From: Actinomycetes bacterium | GTDB taxonomy: Bacteria > Actinomycetota > Actinomycetes > S36-B12 | NCBI GenBank assembly: GCA_024641635.1 | Contig: JAHECS010000012.1 | Coordinates: 31,464-68,470 of the forward strand | Reading direction: 5' to 3' | Length of the DNA: 37,007 nucleotides | In this document: piece after piece, positions 7,827-16,637 of the stretch | Position numbering within the stretch: the stretch's first letter is position 1 | Layout of the letters: each line of letters begins with the position of its first letter | The notes under the pieces: generated by a model | What the model was told of the DNA's origin: nothing | The model's database searches: none | The model's input: only the letters and a program-made list of their open reading frames with translations | Program-made: the position numbers and the translations under genes

Positions 7827-9032
7827 TCAGCCCCGGCTCTTGTAGTCCTCGAGCAGCCGACGGGCGATGATCATGCGTTGGATGTCAGCGGTGCCCTCGC
7901 CGATGAGCAGCATGGGCGCCTCGCGGTAGAGGCGCTCGATCTCGTACTCCTTGGAGTAGCCGTAGCCGCCGTGGATGCGGAACGAGTCCTCGACGACGTC
8001 GCGGCAGTACTCGCTCGCGAGGTACTTCGCCATGCCGGCCTCGAGGTCGTTGCGCTCCCCGGAGTCCTTCTTGCGAGCGGCCATGATCATCATCTGGTGT
8101 GCCGCCTCGACCTTCGTGGCCATGTCGGCGAGCCGGAACGACACCGCCTGGTGCTCGGCGATCGGCTTGCCGAACGTGACGCGCTGCTGGGCGTACTCGA
8201 CGCCGAGCTCGAAGGCCCGCTGGGCCAGGCCGCACGCCCGCGCCGCAACGTTGACGCGGCCGACCTCGACGCCGTCCATCATCTGGTAGAAGCCCTTGCC
8301 CGGCTCGCCGCCGAGGACGTCGGCGGCGGACAGCCGCAGCCCGTCCATGACCAGCTCGGTGGTGTCGACGCCCTTGTAGCCCATCTTGTCGATCTTGCCC
8401 GGGATGGTCAGGCCGGGCCGGACCTCGCCGAAGCCCTCGGGCTTCTCGATGAGGAACGTCGTCATCGTCTTGTAGACGCTCGAACCCTCGGCGACCTCAC
8501 CGGGGGTCAGCACCAGGACCGCGACCAAGGTGGACGATCCACCGTTGGTCAGCCACATCTTCTGCCCGTTGAGCACGTAGTCGTCGCCGTCGCGCACGGC
8601 CTTGCTCGTGATCGCGGCGACATCGGACCCGCAGCCCGGCTCCGACATGCTGAAGGCACCGCGGACCTCGCCGGTCGCCATGCGCGGCAGGTAGTTCTGC
8701 TTCTGCTCCTCCGTACCGTGCTGCATCAGCATGTAGGCCACGATGAAGTGCGTGTTGATGACACCCGACACGCTCATCCAGCCCCGGGCGATCTCCTCCA
8801 CCACCAGTGCGTACGTCAGCAGCGACTCGCCCAGGCCGCCGTACTCCTCCGGGATCATCAACCCGAAGACGCCCATCTCCTTCAGGCCGTCCACGATCGC
8901 CTGCGGGTACTCGTCCTTGTGCTCGAGATCCGTCGCCACGGGGATGATCTCGTTGTCGACGAACTCGCGAACCGCGGCGAGGATGTCACGCTGATCGTCG
9001 GTCAGTCCCTCGGTCTGTGCAAGGCGTCCCAT
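7827..9032 (-). CDS. acyl-CoA dehydrogenase (possible methylsuccinyl-CoA dehydrogenase)
   Basis: A full-length FAD-dependent acyl-CoA dehydrogenase of 401 residues. The N-terminal helical domain (LTDDQRDILAAVREFV), the middle beta domain with FSMSEPGCGSD and KMWLTNG, and the C-terminal domain with QQRVTFGKPIAEHQ, the RIHGGYGYSKEYEIERLYR segment and GEGTADIQR are all present. The Glu of GEGT is the usual catalytic base; another Glu occurs in DGVEVGRVNVAA, where isovaleryl-CoA-type enzymes place theirs. It is one base downstream of a malyl-CoA-lyase-like gene and below an ethylmalonyl-CoA-mutase-like gene, so oxidation of (2S)-methylsuccinyl-CoA to mesaconyl-CoA is the best inference. Its length is shorter than the proteobacterial Mcd (about 550). 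GGAGG six bases before ATG 9032 supports the start. Confidence 0.9.
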   Translation of the reverse strand: MGRLAQTEGLTDDQRDILAAVREFVDNEIIPVATDLEHKDEYPQAIVDGLKEMGVFGLMIPEEYGGLGESLLTYALVVEEIARGWMSVSGVINTHFIVAYMLMQHGTEEQKQNYLPRMATGEVRGAFSMSEPGCGSDVAAITSKAVRDGDDYVLNGQKMWLTNGGSSTLVAVLVLTPGEVAEGSSVYKTMTTFLIEKPEGFGEVRPGLTIPGKIDKMGYKGVDTTELVMDGLRLSAADVLGGEPGKGFYQMMDGVEVGRVNVAARACGLAQRAFELGVEYAQQRVTFGKPIAEHQAVSFRLADMATKVEAAHQMMIMAARKKDSGERNDLEAGMAKYLASEYCRDVVEDSFRIHGGYGYSKEYEIERLYREAPMLLIGEGTADIQRMIIARRLLEDYKSRG

Positions 9033-9033
9033 C

Positions 9034-9993
9034 TCAGGCCTCCGGCTTCTCGAATGTCTTGGTGCGGCTCATGCCGGCGGCGCGTCCCTTCGCGGAGACG
9101 ACCAGCGCCATCTTGCGGGAGGCCTCGTCGATCATCTCGTCGCCGAGCATGACCGCGCCCCTGGCGCCGCCTGCGGCCGACGTGTAGTAGTCGTACGCGT
9201 CGAGGATGAGCTCCGCGTGGTCGTAGTCGTCCTGGCGGGGCGAGTAGACCTCGTTGGCCGCAGCGACCTGATCGGGGTGCAGCACCCACTTGCCGTCGAA
9301 GCCCAGGGCTGCGGACCGCCCGGCCACGCGCTTGTAGCCCTCGAGGTCCTTGATGGCCAGGTACGGGCCGTCGATGGCCTGCTTGTCGTACGCGCGCGCC
9401 GCCATGAGGATCCGCATGAGGATGTAGTGGTACGCGTCTCCCACGTCGTAGCCCGGGGGCTGCTCCCCCACCACGAGGGATTTCATGTTGATGCTGGCCA
9501 TGAAGTCGGCGGGCCCGAAGATGATCGTCTCGACGCGGGGGCTCGCCTGGGCGATGGCGTCGACGTTGATGAGGCCCTTGGCGTTCTCGATCTGCGCCTC
9601 GATGCCGATCCGGCCCACCTCCAGGCCGTTGCTCTTCTCGATCTGGGTCAGCAGCAGGTCCAGGGCGACGACCTGGTCGGCCGTCTGCACCTTGGGCAGC
9701 ATGATGCAGTCCAGGTTCGCTCCGGCACCCTCGACGACCTCGACCACGTCGGCGTACGTCCACTGGGTCGTCCAGTCGTTCACCCGCACCGACCGCACCT
9801 TGCCCTCGTACCCGCCCTCGTTCAGCGCCGCCACGATGTTCTTGCGCGCGTCGGGCTTGGCGATCGGGGCGACCGCGTCCTCGATGTCCATGAACACCTG
9901 GTCCGCCGGCAGGCCCTTGGCCTTCTCCAGCATCTTGGGACTGGACCCGGGCACCGCAAGGTTGGAGCGGCGCGAGCGCAACTGCTGAGACAT
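9034..9993 (-). CDS. HpcH/HpaI aldolase, CitE/malyl-CoA lyase-like
   Basis: A 319-residue TIM-barrel lyase of the CitE/malyl-CoA lyase family. Diagnostic pieces are NLAVPGSSPKM and FMDIEDAVAP at the N-terminus, the RVN strand, IMLPKVQ, the Mg ligand region GIEAQIENAKG, and FGPADFMAS. The length matches Mcl1 of Rhodobacter (about 318). In the ethylmalonyl-CoA pathway this enzyme cleaves beta-methylmalyl-CoA to glyoxylate and propionyl-CoA. The neighbouring mutase (36 bp upstream) and acyl-CoA dehydrogenase (one base downstream) support that role over a citrate-lyase subunit, for which no partners are present. Start ATG 9993 has AGGAG upstream. Exact substrate not proven. Confidence 0.88.
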   Translation of the reverse strand: MSQQLRSRRSNLAVPGSSPKMLEKAKGLPADQVFMDIEDAVAPIAKPDARKNIVAALNEGGYEGKVRSVRVNDWTTQWTYADVVEVVEGAGANLDCIMLPKVQTADQVVALDLLLTQIEKSNGLEVGRIGIEAQIENAKGLINVDAIAQASPRVETIIFGPADFMASINMKSLVVGEQPPGYDVGDAYHYILMRILMAARAYDKQAIDGPYLAIKDLEGYKRVAGRSAALGFDGKWVLHPDQVAAANEVYSPRQDDYDHAELILDAYDYYTSAAGGARGAVMLGDEMIDEASRKMALVVSAKGRAAGMSRTKTFEKPEA

Positions 9994-10029
9994 GTGACTC
10001 CTGTTCAGGATCGGCTGGAACGGTGGGAG

Positions 10030-12009
10030 CTAGACGGGCTGGGACCTCTTGCTGGTGCGGATGACGTCGAGAACGCGCCCCATGACCTCGCTGAGGTCGT
10101 AGTCCTTGGGGGTGAAGACCGCGGCGATGCCGGCGTCCATCAGGGCGCGGGCGTCCTGCTCGGGGATGATCCCGCCCAGGATGACCGGCACGTCGTCGAG
10201 ACCTGCGGTGCGCAGCCCCGCGAGGATCTCGGGGACGACCTGCAGGTGCGAGCCGGACAGGATGGACAGGCCCACGCAGTCGACGTCCTCCTGGGCGGCC
10301 GCCGCGACGATCTCCGCAGGGGTCAGCCGGATGCCCTGGTAGACGACCTCGAAGCCGGCATCCCGTGCGGCGACGGCCACCTGCTCGGCGCCGTTGGAAT
10401 GACCGTCCAGGCCCGGCTTGGCCACCAGGATCCGAAGCCGGTGGCCGAGCTCCTCCCCGGTCCGCGCCACCGCGGCGCGCAGCTCGGTCAGGCCGGCCCG
10501 CTCGCCGGCCCCGACGGAGCCGCTGACACCGGTCGGTGCACGGAACTCGCCGAAGACGCCCCTCAGGGCGCCAGCCCACTCGCCCGTCGTCACGCCGGCC
10601 CGCGCACACGCCAGCGACGCGTCCATGAGGTTCACGCCGGACGTCGCGTCGGCGACCAGGCGCTCCAGCGCGGACGCGGCGGCCGTCGGGTCGCGCTGCG
10701 CGCGCCACTCGTCGAGGGCGAGGATCGCGCGCTCCTCCACCGCGGGGTCCACTCGCAGGATCGCGGCATCGAGATCGGCGGTCAGCGGGCTGGGCTCGGT
10801 GGAGGTGAACTGGTTCACCCCGACGATCACCTCGTCGCCGGACTCGACGCGGCGACGCCGGTCGGCGTGCGAGGCCACGAGGGCGGTCTTGAGGTATCCG
10901 GACTCGACGGCGGCGACGGCCCCGCCCGCCTCCTCGATGCGGGCCATCTCCGCCCGGGCCTCGGCGACGATCTCGTTCACCTTCGCCTCGATCACCGTCG
11001 ACCCGGCGAAGATGTCGTCGTACTCCAGCAGGTCGGTCTCGAAGGCCAGCACCTGCTGCATGCGCAGGCTCCACTGCTGATCCCACGGCCGAGGCAGTCC
11101 CAGCGCCTCGTTCCACGCCGGCAGCTGAACGGCACGGGCCCGCGCGTCCTTCGACAAGGTCACACCGAGCATCTCCAGCACGATCCGCTGGATGTTGTTC
11201 TCCGGCTGGGCCTCGGTCAGGCCCAGGGAGTTCACCTGGACGCCGTACCGGAACCGGCGTGCCTTGTCATCCGTGACGCCGTAGCGGTCCCGGGTGATCT
11301 CCTCCCACAGGGCGACGAAGGCCCGCATCTTGCACATCTCCTCGACGAACCGCAGGCCGGCATTCACGAAGAAGGAGATCCGGGCCACGACGTCGGTCAT
11401 CTCCTCGGCACTCACCTGGCCCGAGTCGCGGACCGCGTCGAGCACCGCGACGGCCGTCGCGAGGGAGAACGCGACCTCCTGCACGGGGGTGGCACCCGCC
11501 TCCTGCAGGTGGTACGAGCAGATGTTGATGGGGTTCCACTTGGGAGTGTTCGCAACGCTCCAGGCGATCATGTCCGTGATCAGCCGCATCGACGGCCCCG
11601 GCGGGAAGACGTACGTCCCGCGCGACAGGTACTCCTTGATGATGTCGTTCTGCGTCGTCCCCGCAAGGTCACCACGGGCCGCACCCTGCTCGTCGGCGAC
11701 CGTGACATAGAGGGCGAGCAGCCACATCGCCGTCGCGTTGATCGTCATGGACGTGTTCATCCGGTCCAGGGGGATGCCCTCGAGGAGCATCCGCATGTCA
11801 CCCATGTGGACGACCGGGACGCCGACCTTGCCCACCTCCCCCCGCGCCAGCGGGGAATCCGGGTCGTAGCCCGTCTGCGTAGGCAGGTCGAAGGCGATCG
11901 ACAGGCCGGTCTGACCCTTGGCCAGGTTCCGTCGGTACAACTCGTTCGACTCACGGGCCGACGAGTGGCCGGCATACGTCCGCATGACCCACGGCTTGCT
12001 CCGGCTCAT
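10030..12009 (-). CDS. meaA: B12-dependent acyl-CoA mutase, MeaA / ethylmalonyl-CoA mutase type
   Basis: A 659-residue adenosylcobalamin-dependent mutase with the catalytic and B12 domains fused. The N-terminal TIM barrel carries KGQTGLSIAFDLPTQTGYD, the MNTSMTINATAMWLLALY and GTTQNDIIKEYLSRGTYVFP segments, and WNPINICSYHLQEAGATP, which I recall as the MeaA pattern rather than methylmalonyl-CoA mutase MutB. The C-terminal cobalamin domain has the base-off motif DGHSNGAEQ (DxHxxG), then SGSHLQVVPEI and GGIIPEQD. Known MeaA proteins convert (2R)-ethylmalonyl-CoA to (2S)-methylsuccinyl-CoA. AAGGAGG seven bases before ATG 12009 fixes the start. It heads the operon with the lyase and acyl-CoA dehydrogenase. 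The carboxylase/reductase (ccr) that makes its substrate is not in the window. Confidence 0.92.
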   Translation of the reverse strand: MSRSKPWVMRTYAGHSSARESNELYRRNLAKGQTGLSIAFDLPTQTGYDPDSPLARGEVGKVGVPVVHMGDMRMLLEGIPLDRMNTSMTINATAMWLLALYVTVADEQGAARGDLAGTTQNDIIKEYLSRGTYVFPPGPSMRLITDMIAWSVANTPKWNPINICSYHLQEAGATPVQEVAFSLATAVAVLDAVRDSGQVSAEEMTDVVARISFFVNAGLRFVEEMCKMRAFVALWEEITRDRYGVTDDKARRFRYGVQVNSLGLTEAQPENNIQRIVLEMLGVTLSKDARARAVQLPAWNEALGLPRPWDQQWSLRMQQVLAFETDLLEYDDIFAGSTVIEAKVNEIVAEARAEMARIEEAGGAVAAVESGYLKTALVASHADRRRRVESGDEVIVGVNQFTSTEPSPLTADLDAAILRVDPAVEERAILALDEWRAQRDPTAAASALERLVADATSGVNLMDASLACARAGVTTGEWAGALRGVFGEFRAPTGVSGSVGAGERAGLTELRAAVARTGEELGHRLRILVAKPGLDGHSNGAEQVAVAARDAGFEVVYQGIRLTPAEIVAAAAQEDVDCVGLSILSGSHLQVVPEILAGLRTAGLDDVPVILGGIIPEQDARALMDAGIAAVFTPKDYDLSEVMGRVLDVIRTSKRSQPV

Positions 12010-12232
12010 CGCGCCACGCCTCCTTCGACGACCATCTCAGTCTGCCCGCTTGGCGCTCTCGTGGGTCAGTCGGGGGACCTCCTCGACTGCGATGTCGAGG
12101 AAGCTGCCGCGACGGACCTGCGTCAGCCCCGCGTTCCCATCCACCTGATCCCCCGGGGAGATCTGCCGAACGGAGCCACATTCTTGCGTATCCGACTATA
12201 TGGTGTCCAAGTAATTGGCCGAGAGGATCCAC

Positions 12233-13057
12233 GTGCCCGAAGAACTCGCCCGGCTCTCCCGCCTGAGCGCGGTCACGATGTGCTCCCAGTCGGGCGCCTC
12301 GCACATCGGGGCGGCCCTGTCCGTGATCGACATCCTGGCCGTCCTGTACGGGGAGGTCGCCGATGTCGACCCCCACCGAACCGAGGACCCGTCCCGGGAC
12401 ATCGTGCTGGTGTCCAAGGGCCACTCGGCGTCAGGCGTCTACGCCGTCCTCGCCCACGCCGGTTACTTCCCCGTCGCGTGGCTCGACGACTACTACCTTG
12501 ACGGCTCCCACCTCGGCGGCCACGTCACTGCGCATGGCATCCCCGGCGTCGAGCTGTCGACGGGCGCCCTGGGCCATGCCCTCCCCTTCGGCGTCGGCCG
12601 GGCCCTGACCGACCGGCTCGATGGGGTCAACCGGCACGTCTTCGTGGTCCTGTCGGATGGGGAGTGCGCCGAGGGCAGCAACTGGGAGGCGGCCCTGATG
12701 GCCGCCCATCACCGGCTCGGGAATGTCACCGTCATCGTGGACCGCAACCGGCTGCAGATCCTCGGTCGCACCGAGGACGTCCTCGGTCTCGAGCCGTTCG
12801 CGGACAAGTGGCGCGCCTTCGGCTGGGACGTCACCGAGGTCGACGGCCATGACCACGGACAGCTCGCGGCCGCCCTGGCGCCTCGCTCCGGCGCGCAGGA
12901 GGCGCGACCCCGCCTGGTGATCGCCCACACCGTCAAGGGCAAGGGGGTGGACTTCATGGAGGACAAGGTGGAGTGGCACACGCTCGTGCCGAGCCCCGAG
13001 CACCTCGCCGCAGCGATCGCGCAGCTCGAGACCAACACGACGGAGGAGCCGGCATGA
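12233..13057 (+). CDS. transketolase family protein, N-terminal (ThDP-binding) subunit
   Basis: This is the N-terminal half of a split transketolase (about 274 residues). It contains the substrate/ThDP region SGASHIGAALSVIDILAVLYGEV, KGHSASGVYAVLAHAGYF, LGHALPFGVGRAL and the metal-ThDP motif SDGECAEGSNWEAAL ending in VIVDRN. The usual GDG is SDG, as in many split transketolases. I choose GTG 12233 because GAGAGGA precedes it; a TTG at 12215 has no ribosome site. The stop overlaps the start of the C-terminal subunit (ATGA). The preceding 220-bp gap to the mutase gene holds no gene; an AT-rich patch at 12190-12220 may be the promoter. Reaction: two-carbon ketol transfer, substrate unknown. Confidence 0.88.
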   Translation: MPEELARLSRLSAVTMCSQSGASHIGAALSVIDILAVLYGEVADVDPHRTEDPSRDIVLVSKGHSASGVYAVLAHAGYFPVAWLDDYYLDGSHLGGHVTAHGIPGVELSTGALGHALPFGVGRALTDRLDGVNRHVFVVLSDGECAEGSNWEAALMAAHHRLGNVTVIVDRNRLQILGRTEDVLGLEPFADKWRAFGWDVTEVDGHDHGQLAAALAPRSGAQEARPRLVIAHTVKGKGVDFMEDKVEWHTLVPSPEHLAAAIAQLETNTTEEPA

Positions 13058-13980
13058 GGGATGCATTCGTTGCCAAGCTCACCACGGCGGCGGCCGACGA
13101 TCCACGGATCATGCTGCTGGTCGGGGACCTGGGGTTCGGCGTGGTAGCCAACTTCGGCGACGCGTTCCCACGACAGTTCCTCAACTGCGGGGTTGCCGAG
13201 CAGTCCATGGTCGGGATCGCCGCCGGCATGGCCGCATCGGGCCGGCGGCCGTTCGTGTACTCGATCGCGAACTTCCCGACCCTGCGACCGCTCGAGCAGA
13301 TCCGCAACGACGTCTGCTACCACGGACTGGGCGTGACCATCGTCTCGGTCGGGGCCGGACTGGCCTACGGCGCACTCGGCTACACGCACCACGCGGTCGA
13401 GGACATCTCCATCCTGCGCGCCCTTCCCGGCATGCGGGTCTACTCCCCGGCCGACGCGATGGAGTGCCGAGCGGCGGTCGAGGAGATCCTCAAGGACCCG
13501 TCTCCGGCCTACCTTCGGCTCGGCAAGAACAAGGAACCGCTCATGCACGCCGACCAGCCTGATCTGTCCACGGGAGCGCCGCTCCTGCTGCGCGAGGGCG
13601 TCGACGTGACCGTCCTGGTGGCCGGGCCGATCGTGACTCAGGCCCTCGAGGTCGCCGAGGCCGCAGCCGAGGAGGGGTTGTCCGTGCGGGTCCTGACCTG
13701 CCCGGTGATCAAGCCCCTGAACGCCGAGGCGGTCCGTGCTGCGGCCGAAGGCACCTGCGGCATCGTCACGCTCGAGGAGCACACCGTCATGGGCGGCTTC
13801 GGGGGCGCCGTGCTCGAGGCCTTCGCGGTGCGCGGATGGCGAACGCCGATCCTGCCCCTCGGCCTCGACGATGCGGCCACCCATATCATCGGCGGCCAGG
13901 AGTGGATCCGCGAGAGGGCGGGCCTGTCCACCGAGCACGTGCACCGTCGGATCAGGGACTTCACGAGGCAGGCGGCATGA
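13054..13980 (+). CDS. transketolase family protein, C-terminal subunit
   Basis: The 308-residue partner of the upstream subunit contains the pyrimidine-binding domain with the ThDP-activating Glu in NCGVAEQSMVGIAAGMA, then SIANFPTLRPLEQIRND, SVGAGLAYGALGYTHHAVEDI and a C-terminal transketolase domain (VLTCPVIKPL, TLEEHTVMGGFGGAV). Subunits of this type are known from pentose interconversion, O-antigen sugar operons and other specialised pathways. Overlap with both neighbours by ATGA implies translational coupling of transketolase N, transketolase C and crotonase. Coupling to a CoA enzyme suggests ketol transfer to or from a catabolic intermediate rather than central pentose metabolism; that is inference. 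Confidence 0.88.
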   Translation: MRDAFVAKLTTAAADDPRIMLLVGDLGFGVVANFGDAFPRQFLNCGVAEQSMVGIAAGMAASGRRPFVYSIANFPTLRPLEQIRNDVCYHGLGVTIVSVGAGLAYGALGYTHHAVEDISILRALPGMRVYSPADAMECRAAVEEILKDPSPAYLRLGKNKEPLMHADQPDLSTGAPLLLREGVDVTVLVAGPIVTQALEVAEAAAEEGLSVRVLTCPVIKPLNAEAVRAAAEGTCGIVTLEEHTVMGGFGGAVLEAFAVRGWRTPILPLGLDDAATHIIGGQEWIRERAGLSTEHVHRRIRDFTRQAA

Positions 13981-14849
13981 CCTACCAGACACTGCGCTAC
14001 GAGGTGGCGGACCAGATCCTCACCCTGTGGCTGGACCGACCCGACAGCCTCAACGCGTTCACCGTGACGATGGCCGACGAGCTCGAGGCGGCATTCGACC
14101 GCGCCAGCGCGGACGACGAGGTCGCGGCGATCGTCGTCACCGGCAGCGGGCGCGCCTTCTGCGCCGGCATGGACCTGTCCACCCCCGGCAACGTCTTCGG
14201 CCTCGACGAGTCGCAGCAGCCGACCATGGCCGATATGGTCGAGCGCTTCGACGACCCCGAGATCGTCGACGGAGTCCGCGACACCGGCGGCCGGGTGTCG
14301 CTGGCCATCTATCGCTGCACCAAGCCGGTGATCGCGGCCATCAACGGTGCCGCCGTCGGCATCGGTGCGACCATGACCCTGCCGATGGACGTGCGCATCG
14401 CCTCCGAGAGTGCGCGCATCGGCTTCGTGTTCGGGCGCCTGGGCATCGTGCCCGAGGCGTGCTCCACATGGTTCCTGCCCCGGATCGTCGGCATCAGCCG
14501 AGCACTCGAGCTGGTCTACTCGGCGGACGTCCTCGACGCACATCAGGCGCGGGAGGTCGGACTGGTTCGCGAGGTCGTGGCTCCGGAGGACCTGCTGCCG
14601 ACCGCCTACGCCCTGGCCCGGCGCTTCGTCCAGGGCAGGTCGCAGGTCGCGACGGCGCTCATGCGCCAGATGGTGTACCGCAACAGCGCGCAGGCCGATC
14701 CGCTCGAGGCCCACCGGGTGGAGTCGCTCGCAATGTTCTATGCGAGTACCGGCGACGGCAAGGAAGGCGTTGCGGCGTTCCTGGAGAAGCGACCGTCGGA
14801 GTTCACTGGGCGGGTCTCATCCGACCTGCCCCCCTTCTTCCCCTGGTAG
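13977..14849 (+). CDS. enoyl-CoA hydratase/isomerase (crotonase) family protein
   Basis: A 290-residue crotonase-fold protein. The oxyanion hole residues are in GSGRAFCAGMDLS (about 56-68) and INGAAVGIGATMTLPMD (122-138). Aligned by eye with rat enoyl-CoA hydratase, the second catalytic Glu (Glu164) matches Glu178 in ALELVYSA, but the first (Glu144) falls on Phe152 in IGFVFGRLG. That suggests a one-glutamate isomerase or another crotonase activity rather than a standard hydratase. A 20-residue insertion (STPGNVFGLDESQQPTMADM) after the oxyanion motif is larger than usual. Start ATG 13977 overlaps the transketolase stop. Specific substrate unknown. Confidence 0.87.
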   Translation: MTYQTLRYEVADQILTLWLDRPDSLNAFTVTMADELEAAFDRASADDEVAAIVVTGSGRAFCAGMDLSTPGNVFGLDESQQPTMADMVERFDDPEIVDGVRDTGGRVSLAIYRCTKPVIAAINGAAVGIGATMTLPMDVRIASESARIGFVFGRLGIVPEACSTWFLPRIVGISRALELVYSADVLDAHQAREVGLVREVVAPEDLLPTAYALARRFVQGRSQVATALMRQMVYRNSAQADPLEAHRVESLAMFYASTGDGKEGVAAFLEKRPSEFTGRVSSDLPPFFPW

Positions 14850-14881
14850 ACGACTGACGATCCCGATCAGCGCGCGGGACC

Positions 14882-15397
14882 TCAGTGCCCCAGCGCGGCC
14901 TTCACGCCCACGACGGCGAGCGCCACCGCGAGAACGATCGCCGCGGTCACGATGCTCCGCGGCCAGGACCAGCCGCGAAGCCGGCCGATCCGGAGTCCGG
15001 TGATCGCGAGGAGACCGGACAGCAGAGCCTGGGATGCCACGACACCGGCCTGCCCCTGCAGGAAGAGAAGCGGCAGTCCGGCGATGAGCGCCGCGAGCAC
15101 GCCGCCGGCGACCTGTGCGCCGGCCTCCCTCGCGGCCGACTCCGGCGAGACCCCAGTGTCCTCGGCCAGCTGCGTCGCGAGGCGGAAGGCGACCCAGTGG
15201 GCGAGCATCAAGCCAACCGCCGTGCCCACGAGCAGGGCGAGCACACCCCAACTCTCCGGGATGCGGTCATCCGGCAGCGCCGTGAGCGCTGCCAGCAGCA
15301 CAAGGGCCATGTACAGGGCCGCCGATACGAACTCGCGGTAGGCACTCTTGGCCTCGGCGTCGACGCGCCTGCCGGATCGAGACGTTGGTGAAGCCAC
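14882..15397 (-). CDS. small integral membrane protein, unknown function
   Basis: I do not recognise this 171-residue protein. It has four or five hydrophobic segments (about residues 25-42, 49-70, 94-112, 117-132 and 146-166), a short basic N-terminus (SRSGRR) and a Gly/Ala-rich character; the loop between the second and third segments is acidic. It starts at GTG 15395-15397, nine bases after the thiolase stop on the same strand. A TAGCCT overlapping that stop is six bases before the GTG, so it may have its own leaderless transcript as well as read-through. Convergent with the crotonase gene. Transport or stress roles cannot be judged. Confidence 0.75.
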   Translation of the reverse strand: MASPTSRSGRRVDAEAKSAYREFVSAALYMALVLLAALTALPDDRIPESWGVLALLVGTAVGLMLAHWVAFRLATQLAEDTGVSPESAAREAGAQVAGGVLAALIAGLPLLFLQGQAGVVASQALLSGLLAITGLRIGRLRGWSWPRSIVTAAIVLAVALAVVGVKAALGH

Positions 15398-15403
15398 GCC
15401 CGG

Positions 15404-15409
15404 AGGCTA
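15404..15409 (-). promoter_or_regulatory. putative leaderless -10 element overlapping thiolase stop
   Basis: TAGCCT on the minus strand lies six bases before the GTG at 15397, and its TAG is also the thiolase stop codon. Same geometry as at 2755-2760 and 20764-20769. Chance occurrence cannot be excluded. Confidence 0.3.
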
Positions 15410-16594
15410 GCCCTCTGGCGTCGTGAAGACGATGGCCTCGCCCTGGCCGCCGCCGCCGCACAGGGCGACCGCCCCGACTCCTCCACCACGGTTCTTGAGC
15501 TCGTAGGCGGCCGACAGCAGGATGCGGGCACCACTCATCCCGACCGGATGACCGACCGCGATCGCGCCACCGTGCACGTTGACCTTCTCCTCGGGCAGGC
15601 CGAGGTCGCGCATCGAGGCGATCCCCACGCTCGCGAACGCCTCGTTGATCTCGACGACGTCGAGGTCGTCCACCGTGAGCTCGCCGTCACGGCGAAGGGC
15701 GTCCTTGATCGCGTTGGCCGGCTGCAGCAGGAGCGACGGGTCCGGGCCAGCCACCTCACCGTGTGCGCGGATCTCCGCGATCCAGGTCAGGCCATGCTCC
15801 TGCGCCCACTCCTTGCTCGCGACCACGAGGGCCGCGGCGCCGTCGGACAGCTGCGACGCGTTGCCCGCCGTGATGGTGCCGTCCTTCGCGAACGCCGCCC
15901 GAAGGCCGCCGAGGGACTCCTGCGTCGCCTCGGCGCGGATGCCCTCGTCGTCCGTCACGGTCACGGTGCCCTTGCGCCCCTTCACGTCCACGGGGACGAT
16001 CTCCTGGGCCGAGCGTCCGGATGCCGTCGCCTCAGCGGCGAGTCGGTGCGACCGGGCGGCGAACGCGTCCTGCTCCTCCCGCGTGATGCCGTAGGGGCTG
16101 CCGTACTGCTCGGTGGCGGCGCCCATCGAGATGGCATCGAAGGCGCACACGAGGGCATCCTGGTCGAGCACGTCCGCCGCGACCGTGTTGCCGTACTTGT
16201 AGCCCTGACGAGCGCCCAGGAGCACGTGCGGGGCGCCGGTCATGGACTCCATGCCCCCCGCGACGACGACCTCATGCTGCCCGCTGCGGATCATCTGGTC
16301 CGCCATCGCCACGGCGACCAGTCCGGACAGGCAGAGCTTGTTCACGGTCACGGCCGGAACCGACATCGGCAGGCCAGCGGCAGCAGCGGCCTGGCGGGCC
16401 GGGTTGGGCCCGGCGCCCGCCTGCAGCACCTGGCCGAACACGACGGCATCCACCTGGTCGGGACCCACGCCAGCGCGCTCGAGCGCGCCGCGGATGGCGA
16501 CGGCCCCGAGGTCGACGGCCGACAGCGACGCGAAGGCGCCGAGCAGCTTGCCGATGGGGGTGCGGGCACCGTCGATGACGACAGACGTGGTCAC
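15407..16594 (-). CDS. thiolase, acetyl-CoA C-acetyltransferase family
   Basis: A 395-residue thiolase with the acylated cysteine in VNKLCLSGLVAVA (about Cys88), the His of GGAIAVGHPVGMSGAR and the second Cys of ALCGGGGQGEA. Full length and all active-site residues are intact. Pfam thiolase N and C halves are both visible (C half from about residue 270). It performs either cleavage of 3-ketoacyl-CoA or condensation of two acetyl-CoA; the family subtype (acetoacetyl-CoA thiolase) is suggested by the GYKYGNTVAAD segment but is not certain. Start GTG or ATG at 16594 follows GGAGGAGAACCC. It diverges from the SDR gene at 16683; an inverted repeat between them could be a shared operator. Confidence 0.93.
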   Translation of the reverse strand: MTTSVVIDGARTPIGKLLGAFASLSAVDLGAVAIRGALERAGVGPDQVDAVVFGQVLQAGAGPNPARQAAAAAGLPMSVPAVTVNKLCLSGLVAVAMADQMIRSGQHEVVVAGGMESMTGAPHVLLGARQGYKYGNTVAADVLDQDALVCAFDAISMGAATEQYGSPYGITREEQDAFAARSHRLAAEATASGRSAQEIVPVDVKGRKGTVTVTDDEGIRAEATQESLGGLRAAFAKDGTITAGNASQLSDGAAALVVASKEWAQEHGLTWIAEIRAHGEVAGPDPSLLLQPANAIKDALRRDGELTVDDLDVVEINEAFASVGIASMRDLGLPEEKVNVHGGAIAVGHPVGMSGARILLSAAYELKNRGGGVGAVALCGGGGQGEAIVFTTPEG

Positions 16595-16637
16595 GGGTTC
16601 TCCTCCGGTGGGGGTGATCTGAGGGTAGCGTGTCCTT

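Noticed and set aside
9002-11116. A 704-codon minus-strand open frame overlapping the mutase and lyase genes
   Set aside because: It is in another frame than both real genes and translates to Arg/Gly/Pro-rich filler.
9217-12501. A 1,094-codon open frame on the plus strand
   Set aside because: It is antisense to the MeaA-like mutase and malyl-CoA-lyase-like genes, whose proteins have complete motifs. Long opposite-strand frames are common in GC-rich DNA, and its product shows no domain.
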